Shown here piece after piece: positions 24,968-33,863 of a DNA stretch of 64,000 nt; positions within the stretch are counted from its first letter, which is position 1; every line of letters begins with the position of its first letter. Where the stretch lies: assembly GCA_028866575.1 (NCBI GenBank), contig JAGWHU010000001.1, positions 64,197-128,196 of the forward strand, read 5' to 3'. The stretch comes from Candidatus Micrarchaeota archaeon. Lineage in GTDB: Archaea; Micrarchaeota; Micrarchaeia; Micrarchaeales; Micrarchaeaceae. Below the pieces are notes generated by a model, which was given only the letters and a program-made list of their open reading frames with translations, was not told where the DNA came from and ran no database searches. The position numbers were made by a program, and so were the translations under genes.

Positions 24968-26629
24968 ATGTCAATTGTTATGTTCGAGCTGGAAGACCTA
25001 AAGGATTACGGGATATCAAGGCAAAACATACAGGGAATAGTCGACAGATTCGGGATGTCGCTTGAATCGCTTGACGAAAAGTCTGCAACTATCGACATAA
25101 CCCCGAACAGGCCTGACATGCTTGACCTGACGGGCTTCGCAAGGGCCGCTGCCTTCCTTTCAGGGAGCAGCGTGCCCAGGGAGAAGCATTATTCAATAAG
25201 GAACGGAACAGCAATGAATGTCAACGTAACAAGCGCGGTGAAATCAAGGCCTTTCATAGCCGCTGCTGTGGTAAAGGGCCTGAACCTGAACGGGAACAGG
25301 CTTAAGTACCTAATAAACTTCAGCGAGAAATTCTGCGAGACCTACGGCAGGAAGAGGAAGAAAATAGCGATAGGGCTTCACAACCTCGATGTCATAAAGG
25401 GCGACCTTGTCTATGATGCTTCACCCGGCGAAACTGAATTCAGGCCCCTCGGATCTGATTCAAGGCAAAAGTTCAGCGGCATAATAAAGGAGCACGAAAA
25501 GGGCTTGCAGTATTCTAGTGCATTGGGCAAGAGCAAGCTATACCCCTGCCTAAAGGATTCTTCCGGAAACGTGCTTTCACTGATACCAATAATAAACTCC
25601 GAGCTCACCAGGGTTACCTGGACGACAAAGAATCTACTTGTTGAAATAACTGGAACCTCCTTGAGCGCAGTTGAGGGTGCTATAAGCATGTTCGCATGCT
25701 CGTTCATAGACATGCACGCGGAAGTATACCCGTGCGGCATAGTGTATCAACGCAAGGCCAAGATTAGGACAACTCCAGCCCTAGAGTACAAGCACCTGAA
25801 GCTTAGGAGGACGAAGGTCGAAAAGACCCTTGGCGTCTACCTGGAGGAGAACAAGATGGTAACTCTTGCTAACAAGCTTGGGCACGTGGCCGCCAAGTAC
25901 GGCAACTACACGCTCATATACTCGCCGCCATACAGGCTTGACGTTTTCAACGAGCAGGACATAGTGGAGGACATAGCCATAGCCTACGGCTACGATAACA
26001 TAAAGCCGGTACCTGTGCTCGGGTTTTCCACAAGCCTCCCTGAGGAATCTAAGGAAATAGAGAACAGGCTCTGCAGGATGATGCTGGGCATAGGATTCAG
26101 CGAGGCAATGAACCTTTACCTGACCAACGAGGAGCTTAACTTCAGGAATGTCCTTTATGAGGAGGAGCCGGAATCCACCATAAAGGTTGCATATGCAAAA
26201 ACGGAGTCGATAACAATGCTTAGGACGTCACTGCTGCCACACCTTATGCAGAACCTCGGCAATTCAGTTCACGAAAGCATGCCCCAGAAGCTGTTCGAGA
26301 TAGGCAAGGTATTCCGCATAAGCAAGGGCAACCCCGTTGAAAATACGCACATAGGTATAGTCAGCGAGCACTCAAGGGCAAACTATTCCGAGATCAAGGC
26401 AGTAGCAACTGAAATACTGAGGTTCCTGGGTTGCAAGGATTACAGGATAACCGAGCTCCACGACAAGTCATTCATAGAGGGAAGGGCTGCATCCATAATC
26501 GTAGGAAAGGAGACAATAGGGCATTTCGGCGAAGTAAATCCGAAAGTCCTGAACAATTTCAGGCTGGAAGAGCCGGTAGTCGCAGCAGAGATACTTATTG
26601 ACAAATACATCGGCAGGGGCTCACTTTAG
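24968..26629 (+). CDS. pheT: Phenylalanyl-tRNA synthetase beta subunit
   Basis: The beta subunit recognises tRNA-Phe and carries the editing region. ITPNRPDMLDLTGFARA near residue 40 is the typical archaeal beginning. The B3/B4 region follows, then B5 (LDVFNEQDIVEDIAIAYGYDNI) and the inactive synthetase-like domain with KLFEIGKVFRI and GHFGEVNPKVL. The length of 553 is normal for archaea. GTGATCAC upstream of ATG 24968 is a good ribosome-binding site. Its last 9 bases overlap the end of the convergent HAD gene. Confidence 0.95.
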   Translation: MSIVMFELEDLKDYGISRQNIQGIVDRFGMSLESLDEKSATIDITPNRPDMLDLTGFARAAAFLSGSSVPREKHYSIRNGTAMNVNVTSAVKSRPFIAAAVVKGLNLNGNRLKYLINFSEKFCETYGRKRKKIAIGLHNLDVIKGDLVYDASPGETEFRPLGSDSRQKFSGIIKEHEKGLQYSSALGKSKLYPCLKDSSGNVLSLIPIINSELTRVTWTTKNLLVEITGTSLSAVEGAISMFACSFIDMHAEVYPCGIVYQRKAKIRTTPALEYKHLKLRRTKVEKTLGVYLEENKMVTLANKLGHVAAKYGNYTLIYSPPYRLDVFNEQDIVEDIAIAYGYDNIKPVPVLGFSTSLPEESKEIENRLCRMMLGIGFSEAMNLYLTNEELNFRNVLYEEEPESTIKVAYAKTESITMLRTSLLPHLMQNLGNSVHESMPQKLFEIGKVFRISKGNPVENTHIGIVSEHSRANYSEIKAVATEILRFLGCKDYRITELHDKSFIEGRAASIIVGKETIGHFGEVNPKVLNNFRLEEPVVAAEILIDKYIGRGSL

Positions 26630-27286
26630 GAATCTCCTGCAGTCATTCAGGCCCTTGGCAACGGGCTCGCCGCCGAAATCTTCCCTTGAATGGGCGCCTG
26701 TTATGACCCCTATGGCGTTTATCCCTAGTCTGCGTGCCGCGTCCACATGGGCCTTGGAATTGCTTATGAATGTCAGCTGATCCTTGTCTGCCGAAAATTC
26801 GTCCTTGGCCTTGCCTATCGCGACGCCTATTACGTCGGAAATATGCATTCCGGAATCCCCATATGCTCCCAATTTGAAGTACGAATCGTAGTCAAGGCCC
26901 GCCCTTTCGAACATGTTTCTCAGTATCCTCTCCATCTGCCCCGAAGCGGAGCCGATCACGTAGTCCCTGCCCTTCAGGTAGCTAAGCAGGTCCTTTGCGC
27001 CGTCAACCAGGATTGCCTTGTCGTGCCCGGCTACATTGTAATGCGCATACGGCAGCTCCTGGAGGAAAAGCTCGAGCTTTGCCTTTATTTCATCATCCGA
27101 AAGGCCGTTTTTGGAGAGTATGCCGTAAACAGTTTCCTGGACTGTGAATCCCTCGTATTTCTGCAATTCGACTTCAACGGTAAGGCCGTAAGAGTTCCTT
27201 ATGGCCTCGACGTAATACTGCGAGACGTCCTTCCACTCCCTTATGAGCGTGTTCTCCGTATCAAAAAGCACAACCTTTCCCACCAT
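26621..27286 (-). CDS. HAD-like hydrolase with altered nucleophile motif
   Basis: A phosphoglycolate-phosphatase-like HAD protein with a helical cap. The core strand carries FDTENTL where DxDxT/V is normal: the first Asp is retained but the second, the acid/base, is Glu. VIGSASG supplies the motif II Ser and ISNSKAHVDAARRLGINAIGV covers motifs III-IV, where the usual DD pair is reduced to SN. Activity may be changed or lost. I use ATG 27286; ATG 27301 would add five residues. It is convergent with PheT. Confidence 0.65.
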   Translation of the reverse strand: MVGKVVLFDTENTLIREWKDVSQYYVEAIRNSYGLTVEVELQKYEGFTVQETVYGILSKNGLSDDEIKAKLELFLQELPYAHYNVAGHDKAILVDGAKDLLSYLKGRDYVIGSASGQMERILRNMFERAGLDYDSYFKLGAYGDSGMHISDVIGVAIGKAKDEFSADKDQLTFISNSKAHVDAARRLGINAIGVITGAHSREDFGGEPVAKGLNDCRRFLK

Positions 27287-27321
27287 TGGCAAACACTGCA
27301 TGTTTTAGAAACGGGCAAAAA

Positions 27322-28005
27322 TCAGACGCCGTGGAACCAGAACCCTTTTTCAGTTTTCTTCTTCCCGAATATCCTTCCGAGAAGCGTAGTCTTTGCAACT
27401 ACCTTCTTGGGCTTGTAGGAAGGGTCAACTATGGGCACCAGTTCGGGATTCTGATCGAGGTATTCCTCGCGGAATTTCCTGAACTTCTCCTGCTTCTCTA
27501 TCTCTCCCTGCTTTAGCTTCTCCTGCCAGCTGGCCCTCATCCCCTTCCATTCCTCCGTTGTATAGCCGTAAGGTACCCTTTCCCTTATGGATGGCGGCGT
27601 ATATGCATAGGAATAAAGGTCCTTGTAGTAATCGTAATCCTCTATGCTCGTTTTTTCAATTTCCGTGTGGATTCCCTGCTTCTCGAGGAAATCCCTAAGC
27701 TCCTCTATGCTTATCTTCTCCTTCATGTTGTCTGCATCCCTCGGATTGTAAAGAACAGTTATCTTGGACTTCGTGAAGTCCACCGTGGCCTTTATCACCG
27801 GGTCCATGAGCATGAGCCTGTACTGCAGCCTCGCAGCATGGGGTATGTCTATGAGCTCCTCCTTCTTCAGTCCGGTAAATACGGCCTTCTTTATGATGTT
27901 GTAGGGAACCCTGAACTTCTTCCCGTCCTCCATAATGTACCCGCTGTACTTGGAGTTGGTATCCTCCTCCTGCTTTATGTTGTAATCAAGATTTCTGTGG
28001 TCCAT
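27322..28005 (-). CDS. Hypothetical protein linked to the Tes-like radical SAM gene
   Basis: This 227-residue soluble protein has no named family. Residues ~75-110 (IKATVDFTKSKITVLYNP, then ISIEELRDFLEKQG) have the strand-helix rhythm of a heavy-metal-associated ferredoxin-like fold, without a CxxC metal site. The C-terminal half is charged and helical and ends FGKKKTEKGFWFHGV. The start is ATG 28005, just past the stop of the radical SAM gene on the same strand. The two are almost certainly co-transcribed, which makes this a candidate accessory protein. Confidence 0.5.
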   Translation of the reverse strand: MDHRNLDYNIKQEEDTNSKYSGYIMEDGKKFRVPYNIIKKAVFTGLKKEELIDIPHAARLQYRLMLMDPVIKATVDFTKSKITVLYNPRDADNMKEKISIEELRDFLEKQGIHTEIEKTSIEDYDYYKDLYSYAYTPPSIRERVPYGYTTEEWKGMRASWQEKLKQGEIEKQEKFRKFREEYLDQNPELVPIVDPSYKPKKVVAKTTLLGRIFGKKKTEKGFWFHGV

Positions 28006-28020
28006 CGCAACCAACCGCCT

Positions 28021-30048
28021 TCAGCACCCGCAGTTACCTCCGCATCCGCAGGATCCTTCATGTGCCTCACCTGCATGTGCCCCGGAGCCGCATCCGCACT
28101 CCGAATCCGCCTTGCCGCAAGCGCATGACTCATCCTTGCCGGAAGGCTCAGCCGCCTTGGTTTCGCTGAAATTCACCTTTGTTTCAGTTGACGGTGCTCC
28201 CTTCGGTGCGCTTGTCATTACCACCTGCATTTCAGGCGCGTCGAACTTCTCGTTTGCGAAGTTCCTGACATGCTTGCCTCCGTTAACCGGCAGCTCGAAG
28301 TAATCCACGAGCTCACCGTACGTCTTCTTGTAGAGCTCGCCTTTCTCCAGCTCCTTTACGTTCCTGACGTACTTGTCCTTAGCGTATGTCCATGCGTTGT
28401 GCGTTTTCTCCCATTCCTTCGATGGTATGCTGTACTGCTTCTGCACCTTGTCCCTGTAAACCTCCGGAAACACGTTGAACGTGCAGAACGGAAGCACCTC
28501 CCCGTCCGGCATCGCGTAGTGTATGTCGCACTTCTCTACCCTGTGTATGTCATACGTGTATTCGTCCTGGAAGTGCATCATTCCCAGGAAAAGCGTCTTC
28601 ATCTGGAACGTGCCCATCGATTCGAAGTTGTGCTTCAGGAGCACCGACATGAGCAGCTTCATGAAATTGACGCTCTTCGGCTGCTTCTTCTTGTCTATGA
28701 ACCTGTTGATCCCGAACAGCGTCTTGACTGCTATGAGCCTCCTCTCGAGCTTGCTCTTGCCCTCCATTTCGTTTACAGCCTTCTGCAGGTGTTCAAGCAT
28801 TCCCGCAGCATCAACGAATTCCGTTATCGGTATTATCTTGCCGTCAGGGTCTATGAAGAGGTAGCATCCCGCACCGCAGGCGAAATGTATGGACAAATCG
28901 TACTTGAACTCGCCCGTCAGCGCCTCTATGAACTTGTTTATCCCGCCTACATACGGCACAGAGAACCAGTGCTCCTTCCTTATCACGCCGTTCGTCTGCT
29001 CCTCTATCAGCTTTATCGCCCCGGGGATCGATATCCTCTGCTTCTCCCTGAGCCTCGTCGGCATCCTCCCTACAAGTGATACCGGCTGGAAGTTGACTGC
29101 CCTTATTATGTCTATGTTGTTTATCGCGAAGTTGATCATTGCACCCAATTCGTGGTCGTTTATCGTCCTTATTACCGTGGGCACAAGGACTATGGTGCTG
29201 CCTGCCTTCCTTATTGCATCAAGAGTCATGGGCACCTCCCAATGGTTCTTCGGATTTGCGCGCTTGCTTACGCCGTCAAAGCTCATGTAAAGCGTGCTTA
29301 CCCCAGCATGCCTGAGCTGGTAAGCCATATCGGGGTTGAGCCCTATGTTTATGCCTGTGGTGTTGAGCTGTATCTGGTCGAAGCCGACCTCCTTTGCCGT
29401 CCTGACTACATCTATTATCTGCGGATGCATCGTAGGCTCCCCTCCCGTTATCTGTATGGCATTGGCTGGTATCGGCTTCTGGTTCCTCAGGTTTATGAAT
29501 ATCTTCTTTATCTCGTCAAGCGTAGGCTCGTATATCGGCTCGCCCTCCTTTGCATAGAAGAAGCAATACCAGCAGCTAAGGTGGCACCTGTTAGTTATCA
29601 CCACGTTGGCAAGACCTGTGTGCGACTTGTGCCTCTCGCACATGCCGCAATCAAACGGGCAGTTAGCGCCCTTCGTCTCGGTTATGTAGTTTGGATTCTC
29701 GAAGCCCCTTCCGTAGTAGTTGTATCTCCTCATCTTCATGTACATGTCGTAGTCTTCCCAGTATTTCTCCACAGTCCACTGGTGCTCCGGGCAGAACTTC
29801 CTTATCATCACGTTGTCGCCGTCCTTGTATATTATGCCGTTTATTATCAGCTTGCACTCAGGGCAAACAGTCATCGTCTTCTCTATTATGGGCATCTTCT
29901 CTATTTCTTCAAGGGTCCTGTGATAAGGCGCAAGCACCGGATCCGATGTCTGAGATTCCGAAACGCTTATCTCCGGCCTTACGCTATTAATATTAACGCT
30001 TATGCTCTCTACGACCGTCCCGTCCCTGTGTTGTGGGCTATTCGGCAT
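28021..30048 (-). CDS. tes: Radical SAM protein, tetraether lipid synthase (Tes/MJ0619) type
   Basis: Tes-type enzymes join lipid tails of two archaeol molecules to make tetraether lipids. The N-terminal metal-binding module has C62-C65 and CPEH at 86-89. CPFDCGMC at 130-137 holds a further cluster site. The radical SAM triad CHLSCWYC is at 155-162, then a GGEPTMHP loop. This order is as in MJ0619. From residue 640 the protein ends in a Cys/Gly-rich tail with eight Cys. ATG 30048 has GGTG 7 nt upstream. MJ0619-type proteins were also proposed to act in pterin methylation, so the substrate is inferred. Confidence 0.8.
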   Translation of the reverse strand: MPNSPQHRDGTVVESISVNINSVRPEISVSESQTSDPVLAPYHRTLEEIEKMPIIEKTMTVCPECKLIINGIIYKDGDNVMIRKFCPEHQWTVEKYWEDYDMYMKMRRYNYYGRGFENPNYITETKGANCPFDCGMCERHKSHTGLANVVITNRCHLSCWYCFFYAKEGEPIYEPTLDEIKKIFINLRNQKPIPANAIQITGGEPTMHPQIIDVVRTAKEVGFDQIQLNTTGINIGLNPDMAYQLRHAGVSTLYMSFDGVSKRANPKNHWEVPMTLDAIRKAGSTIVLVPTVIRTINDHELGAMINFAINNIDIIRAVNFQPVSLVGRMPTRLREKQRISIPGAIKLIEEQTNGVIRKEHWFSVPYVGGINKFIEALTGEFKYDLSIHFACGAGCYLFIDPDGKIIPITEFVDAAGMLEHLQKAVNEMEGKSKLERRLIAVKTLFGINRFIDKKKQPKSVNFMKLLMSVLLKHNFESMGTFQMKTLFLGMMHFQDEYTYDIHRVEKCDIHYAMPDGEVLPFCTFNVFPEVYRDKVQKQYSIPSKEWEKTHNAWTYAKDKYVRNVKELEKGELYKKTYGELVDYFELPVNGGKHVRNFANEKFDAPEMQVVMTSAPKGAPSTETKVNFSETKAAEPSGKDESCACGKADSECGCGSGAHAGEAHEGSCGCGGNCGC

Positions 30049-30226
30049 ATATATTCACCAATAACGGAATTGACCTTTGGAAAGTATTTAAATACTATCT
30101 GCTTATTTTTTTACTTTTTTTCAAAAATTGCAGCGCATAGACGACATAAAATACCCGGCAAAAAAGCAAATACAACCAATATATAAAATAAATTATATAA
30201 ATCAAGCCGAACGTTTTCCTTACTTC

Positions 30227-30565
30227 CTATGCCCTTGCCCTGATGCGCCCCAATGCCGCATCAACAAGCCTGCTATCAGAGGCCACGCTGTCAATTATTT
30301 TTGCCGTTTCAGTCGCCCCTGCTCCTCCTGTTATTGCCTTTACTATCCTATGCTGCAGGTTATCCGCCATTATCTCCTTAACCAGGCCTTTCGTTTCCGC
30401 AGAATACCTTCCAGTGAGGTATTTGCTAACAGATGCCTGCGCCACGCCGAGGATTTTGGCTATCTCCGTCTCGCTCATCCCATGCTCGCTGCTCAGGCTC
30501 CTGGAAACGGCTATCCTTAGCGCAGGTATGGTGAGCTTTATCGCCTTCTCGCAGTTCTGGTACAT
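30227..30565 (-). CDS. Predicted HTH transcriptional regulator (COG2522-like)
   Basis: This 112-residue archaeal regulator opens with MYQNCEKAIKLTIPALR and carries a Cro/XRE-type helix-turn-helix: MSETEIAKILGVAQASVSKYLTGRYS at about 30-55. The N-terminal pattern Cys-Glu-Lys-x-hydrophobic and the HTH spacing match the archaeal family often fused to thiamine-phosphate synthase. Here the protein stops after the HTH and a helical tail. The target is unknown. The 180-nt gap to the Tes gene contains only A+T-rich promoter-like sequence. Confidence 0.75.
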   Translation of the reverse strand: MYQNCEKAIKLTIPALRIAVSRSLSSEHGMSETEIAKILGVAQASVSKYLTGRYSAETKGLVKEIMADNLQHRIVKAITGGAGATETAKIIDSVASDSRLVDAALGRIRARA

Positions 30566-30672
30566 TCAAGCACTTGGAATGGCTTACATAGCATTAGCAT
30601 ATAATCTATGCTGATAAAGGATTATTAACCTTATCATAGTAAAATCTATCATATCATACAAATGGTGTTAAA

Positions 30673-30912
30673 TTGAGAGGAAAAGACACGTTAGTTAGAT
30701 GCGAGTCATGCGGAAGGACTGTGCCCCACAACAAGGCCATAGCATATGAAAGGGGGATAAGCTTCAGCACCGAGACAAGGACTGCACAGGACGTAAGGTT
30801 CTTCGAAAGAAGGAAGACGTACTACTGCATAAGCTGCGCCAAGCACAGGGGCATATTCGAAAAGCTCAAGAGGAAGGCCATAGAGAAGTCCAAGAGGGAC
30901 TTCAAGGTTTAA
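30673..30912 (+). CDS. rps26e: 30S ribosomal protein S26e (eS26)
   Basis: S26e binds near the mRNA exit site of the small subunit. The 79-residue protein has the paired zinc sites CESCGR at residues 10-15 and CISC near 57-60, with VPHNKAIAYERG between, as in the family. TTG 30673 is supported by GGTG 5 nt upstream. S26e is known mainly from eukaryotes and TACK-group archaea, so its presence is informative about lineage. It sits apart from other ribosomal genes, upstream of a membrane protein gene. Confidence 0.88.
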   Translation: MRGKDTLVRCESCGRTVPHNKAIAYERGISFSTETRTAQDVRFFERRKTYYCISCAKHRGIFEKLKRKAIEKSKRDFKV

Positions 30913-30971
30913 GGTTTAAGCTTCAAGCTTCGTCCCTTGTGCATTATCGCAAGGGAAAAGAGGGATGCGCA

Positions 30972-31655
30972 ATGCCGGACGATCCAAAACCCGCGGGCAA
31001 TAATGCCAGCATTCGCCTTTCGGGAAAAGGCGGCAGGGACGCAGCAATGGGGAAAAAATGCGTGTTTCACCCATGGCGCTCCGCGTATGCCGTCTGCGCA
31101 TATTGCCATAGGCCCTTCTGCTTTGAGGACATCGTTGAATACAACTCCGGCCATTATTGCCTTGATGATATAGACAGGGTGCTTCCAACGCAGGCATCTG
31201 CGCGTCCCTCAAAATACGGAATATACATGCTCTCCGGGATAATGCTGGTGCTCGCGTTCCTCGTGTTCCTTTATGCGAGTTACGGGCAGCTCCTCCAAAT
31301 GCTCCAATATATCGGAAGCGCCAGCCTCATCGCGTCAATCGGTACATACATATACCTGCTATCAGAGGCCGTACTGATGGCGCTGGGGCTTGTATCCGGC
31401 ATCTTGCTGCTAATGCAGTCAAGGAGCGGCGTATACATCGGCGCAGCGGTTTCTTTATCGGCACTCGTAGTGTTCAGCTACATGCTAATCGGGGCGCTTG
31501 ACGCGTATTTCATAATAATAGACATCGCCGCATCGGTGTCCCTCGCCACGCTCATTTATTTGGTCATTTCAGGTCGGCGCGGGGAGAAGGCCTCGCCGCG
31601 CAAGGAAACTGTAGAAGACCGCCTATTGAAATGGCCGGAATCCGGAAGGTTCTGA
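30972..31655 (+). CDS. Zinc-finger (B-box-like) membrane protein
   Basis: The N-terminal soluble part has CVFHPWRSAYAVCAYCHRPFC followed by a histidine and a further Cys (GHYC), a pattern like the B-box zinc finger found in prokaryotic membrane proteins. Four to five transmembrane segments follow (about 85-215) and a basic tail. The start ATG 30972 is chosen over GTG 30939 because of a GAGGGATG site upstream. It probably belongs to a S26e transcript (60-nt gap). Function is unknown; in other proteins this finger serves protein-protein contacts. Confidence 0.62.
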   Translation: MPDDPKPAGNNASIRLSGKGGRDAAMGKKCVFHPWRSAYAVCAYCHRPFCFEDIVEYNSGHYCLDDIDRVLPTQASARPSKYGIYMLSGIMLVLAFLVFLYASYGQLLQMLQYIGSASLIASIGTYIYLLSEAVLMALGLVSGILLLMQSRSGVYIGAAVSLSALVVFSYMLIGALDAYFIIIDIAASVSLATLIYLVISGRRGEKASPRKETVEDRLLKWPESGRF

Positions 31656-31664
31656 TAGGCAAGC

Positions 31665-32918
31665 CTAATCTATCCTTATCACGTCCCCAATCTTCGGGGC
31701 GTATGCGTCGTAGCCCTCAAGCTTCAGGCTTTCAGATAGGGCCGCCGCATTAGCGCTGTCCCCGTGCACGCATATTATCTTTTTGGCCCCGCTGCCTTTT
31801 GCATATTCATGCAGCTCTTTCATTCCTGCGTGGGCCGACATGTCGTAATAGTGCGCGGGCGCACTTATCCTCATTTGCCTGTTGTTTAACATCACCATGC
31901 CGCTTTCAAGAAGCATGCGCCCGTTGCTTCCCTCTACCTGGTATCCTGTTATGAATATCCTTGAATTCTTGCGCAGCCTTGTTATGTAATCAAGAACCGG
32001 CCCGCCGCTCAGCATGCCCGCTGTTGTCATTATTATCGAAGGGGAGTTAAGTGCATCGCCTCTATCGAACCTGTCCCTTATAGTCATGGATTCGCCTACG
32101 GCCTTCTCCAGAAGGCCGTGGTTGCTTATGTAGTCGCTGTTCTTCAGCACTATTGCGGTTGCGGCCCTTGCCATCCCGTCAACGTACGTGTATTGCGTGA
32201 GGTTGCTCTTGCACAATAACGAGAGTATCTCCTGGCTCCTGCCTACCGCAAAGACCGGAAGAAGTACGGTGCCATTGTTGTCAAGCGTCTCCTTTATCTT
32301 ATCAACAAGGTCCTTGGCCAGGGATTCCTTGTCGGGATGCTCCCTTGTCGCATATGTGGACTCTGTTATGAGCACGTCGCATTCTACTTTCTCCGCGCCC
32401 TTGTGCAGGTACTGCGGCAGCATCTTGAAATCCCCAGTATAAAGAACGCGCTTGTTGTCTTTTGAATTTTTCCTCTCGATGAGCGCCATCGCGCTGCCGC
32501 ATATGTGCCCCGCGTCGAAAAACTCTATACCGAGGCCGCCTATGCTTGCCCTGGAATGATATCCCAGGCTCATGTACCTGTGCATGAAGCTCGATATCTG
32601 CCTCTTGTGGAACCTCTGCTTCATGTGCTGCTTCTTTGCTATGTTCAGCGAATCGTTCAGCAAAAGCTCTGAAAGCTCCAGCGTCGGCTCGGTTCCGAAC
32701 GCTGGGACCATCATCTCGTTGTACAATGCCGGTGCGTATCCGCTGTGATCCAAATGCGCATGGCTCAGCACCAGCGCATCGATCTCGGGCATCGCAATGG
32801 GATAATCTATCTTGTGGTTCAGTTTTATCCCGTAATCCAGCATGAGCCTTGTGCCGTCCGTTAACAGTATTGAAGACCTTCCGACCTCGCCGGCGCCCCC
32901 AAGAAACCTAAGCTGCAT
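31665..32918 (-). CDS. Metallo-beta-lactamase / beta-CASP ribonuclease (aCPSF2-like)
   Basis: A zinc-dependent RNA nuclease of the CPSF73/RNase J superfamily. The MBL signature is SHAHLDHSG near residue 54. Later metal ligands lie in AGHICGSA, YTGDFKM and CVHGDS, and the beta-CASP region is GTVLLPVFAVGRSQE to SPSIIMTTAGMLSGG. The protein lacks the N-terminal KH domains of aCPSF1, hence aCPSF2-like. I start at ATG 32918 (MQLRFLGGAGEVGRS). Archaeal relatives act in 3' end formation or 5'-3' decay; which applies here is unknown. Confidence 0.88.
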   Translation of the reverse strand: MQLRFLGGAGEVGRSSILLTDGTRLMLDYGIKLNHKIDYPIAMPEIDALVLSHAHLDHSGYAPALYNEMMVPAFGTEPTLELSELLLNDSLNIAKKQHMKQRFHKRQISSFMHRYMSLGYHSRASIGGLGIEFFDAGHICGSAMALIERKNSKDNKRVLYTGDFKMLPQYLHKGAEKVECDVLITESTYATREHPDKESLAKDLVDKIKETLDNNGTVLLPVFAVGRSQEILSLLCKSNLTQYTYVDGMARAATAIVLKNSDYISNHGLLEKAVGESMTIRDRFDRGDALNSPSIIMTTAGMLSGGPVLDYITRLRKNSRIFITGYQVEGSNGRMLLESGMVMLNNRQMRISAPAHYYDMSAHAGMKELHEYAKGSGAKKIICVHGDSANAAALSESLKLEGYDAYAPKIGDVIRID

Positions 32919-33040
32919 TATCGATAGCACCTACATAGTCTAATTGGGCAAAAATGTTATAATACTGTGCGCGGGAAACGCTATGCGACCGACAAGCTAA
33001 TAAATACATTTACTTATTATACTAGATAATTGGTGCGTTC

Positions 33041-33832
33041 ATGCAGGACAATATAAATTTCATAGACCTAGTCGCATTGATGCGTATAACTCCCGATTCG
33101 ACCGTTGAAAGGTTCGGCGGGCTCATAAATTCATCATTCTTCGACGCCTCAAACATACTGGGATCATTGAAGCAGAAGGGGCTCGTTGATTTCGTTACAT
33201 CATTTCCAAGCCAAAGCTCAATATCAGTCACTGAAAGCGGAAAGCAGCTCATCACCGAGGCCCAGGAAAAGGCCACGGTGCCGTTTGACACATTGGACAT
33301 GGAAATCCTGGAGCAGATATCAAGTGGGAAGCGCACGCTGCAGGATCTTACCGCTGTCGTGAACGTGACTTCCAAGGACCTTGCGCTTCATCTCCACAAG
33401 CTCTCCGTCCAGCAGTTCCTGGCATACGAGCTGAGGAACGGGAACATGATCGTCACCTTGACCGAGAAGGGCTTCCTTAGGGTGCGACAGGGCATGCCGA
33501 AAGCGGAGCAGCAAGCGCAGGATGCCGCAAGCACGCAAGCCAAGGGCGACAACGAGCAGGATGCCGTTCAGCAGGACGGCGCAACAAAAGGCCCAGATGA
33601 AACCGGTCCTGACGTTGCAGGGCCAGAAACCCACGGTGCAGAAAGCAGCCAGATGGATCCGGCCCAGGCGTTCCTGAAGCAGGCAACCCTGCAGATCGAG
33701 CACGACACGGAGGTGAAAAGCATAGAGAACAGGATCCTCAAGGAAAAGAGGATGGACAGGCTGATAGTGCTTGCTATAATAGTGGTAATAGCCGTGCTGG
33801 TCGCGTACCTTTACATTCTTGGGATAATCTGA
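33041..33832 (+). CDS. Membrane-tethered protein with two winged helices and a C-terminal anchor
   Basis: Residues 1-75 and 85-150 are two winged-helix units, each ending in a VTESGKQL or LTEKGFLRV wing. A low-complexity Gln/Asp/Ala linker (about 150-205) follows, then a charged helix and a single C-terminal transmembrane segment (about 240-261) with almost nothing after it. The DNA-binding part would be held at the inner face of the membrane. ATG 33041 has GGTG 5 nt upstream. It lies 31 nt before the ADP-forming synthetase operon on the same strand and could regulate it or ride on the same transcript. Confidence 0.65.
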   Translation: MQDNINFIDLVALMRITPDSTVERFGGLINSSFFDASNILGSLKQKGLVDFVTSFPSQSSISVTESGKQLITEAQEKATVPFDTLDMEILEQISSGKRTLQDLTAVVNVTSKDLALHLHKLSVQQFLAYELRNGNMIVTLTEKGFLRVRQGMPKAEQQAQDAASTQAKGDNEQDAVQQDGATKGPDETGPDVAGPETHGAESSQMDPAQAFLKQATLQIEHDTEVKSIENRILKEKRMDRLIVLAIIVVIAVLVAYLYILGII

Positions 33833-33863
33833 CCCTGATATTCATGCTCAAGCAAGTGAATCG

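Noticed and set aside
28270-29079. A 269-residue plus-strand open frame
   Set aside because: Antisense to the same Tes-like gene; Leu/Val/Arg-biased composition with no motif.
29152-30186. A 344-residue plus-strand open frame opposite the Tes-like gene
   Set aside because: It is the mirror of a clearly recognised radical SAM gene, has no family signature and is Arg/Tyr/Val/Leu-rich as antisense frames usually are here.
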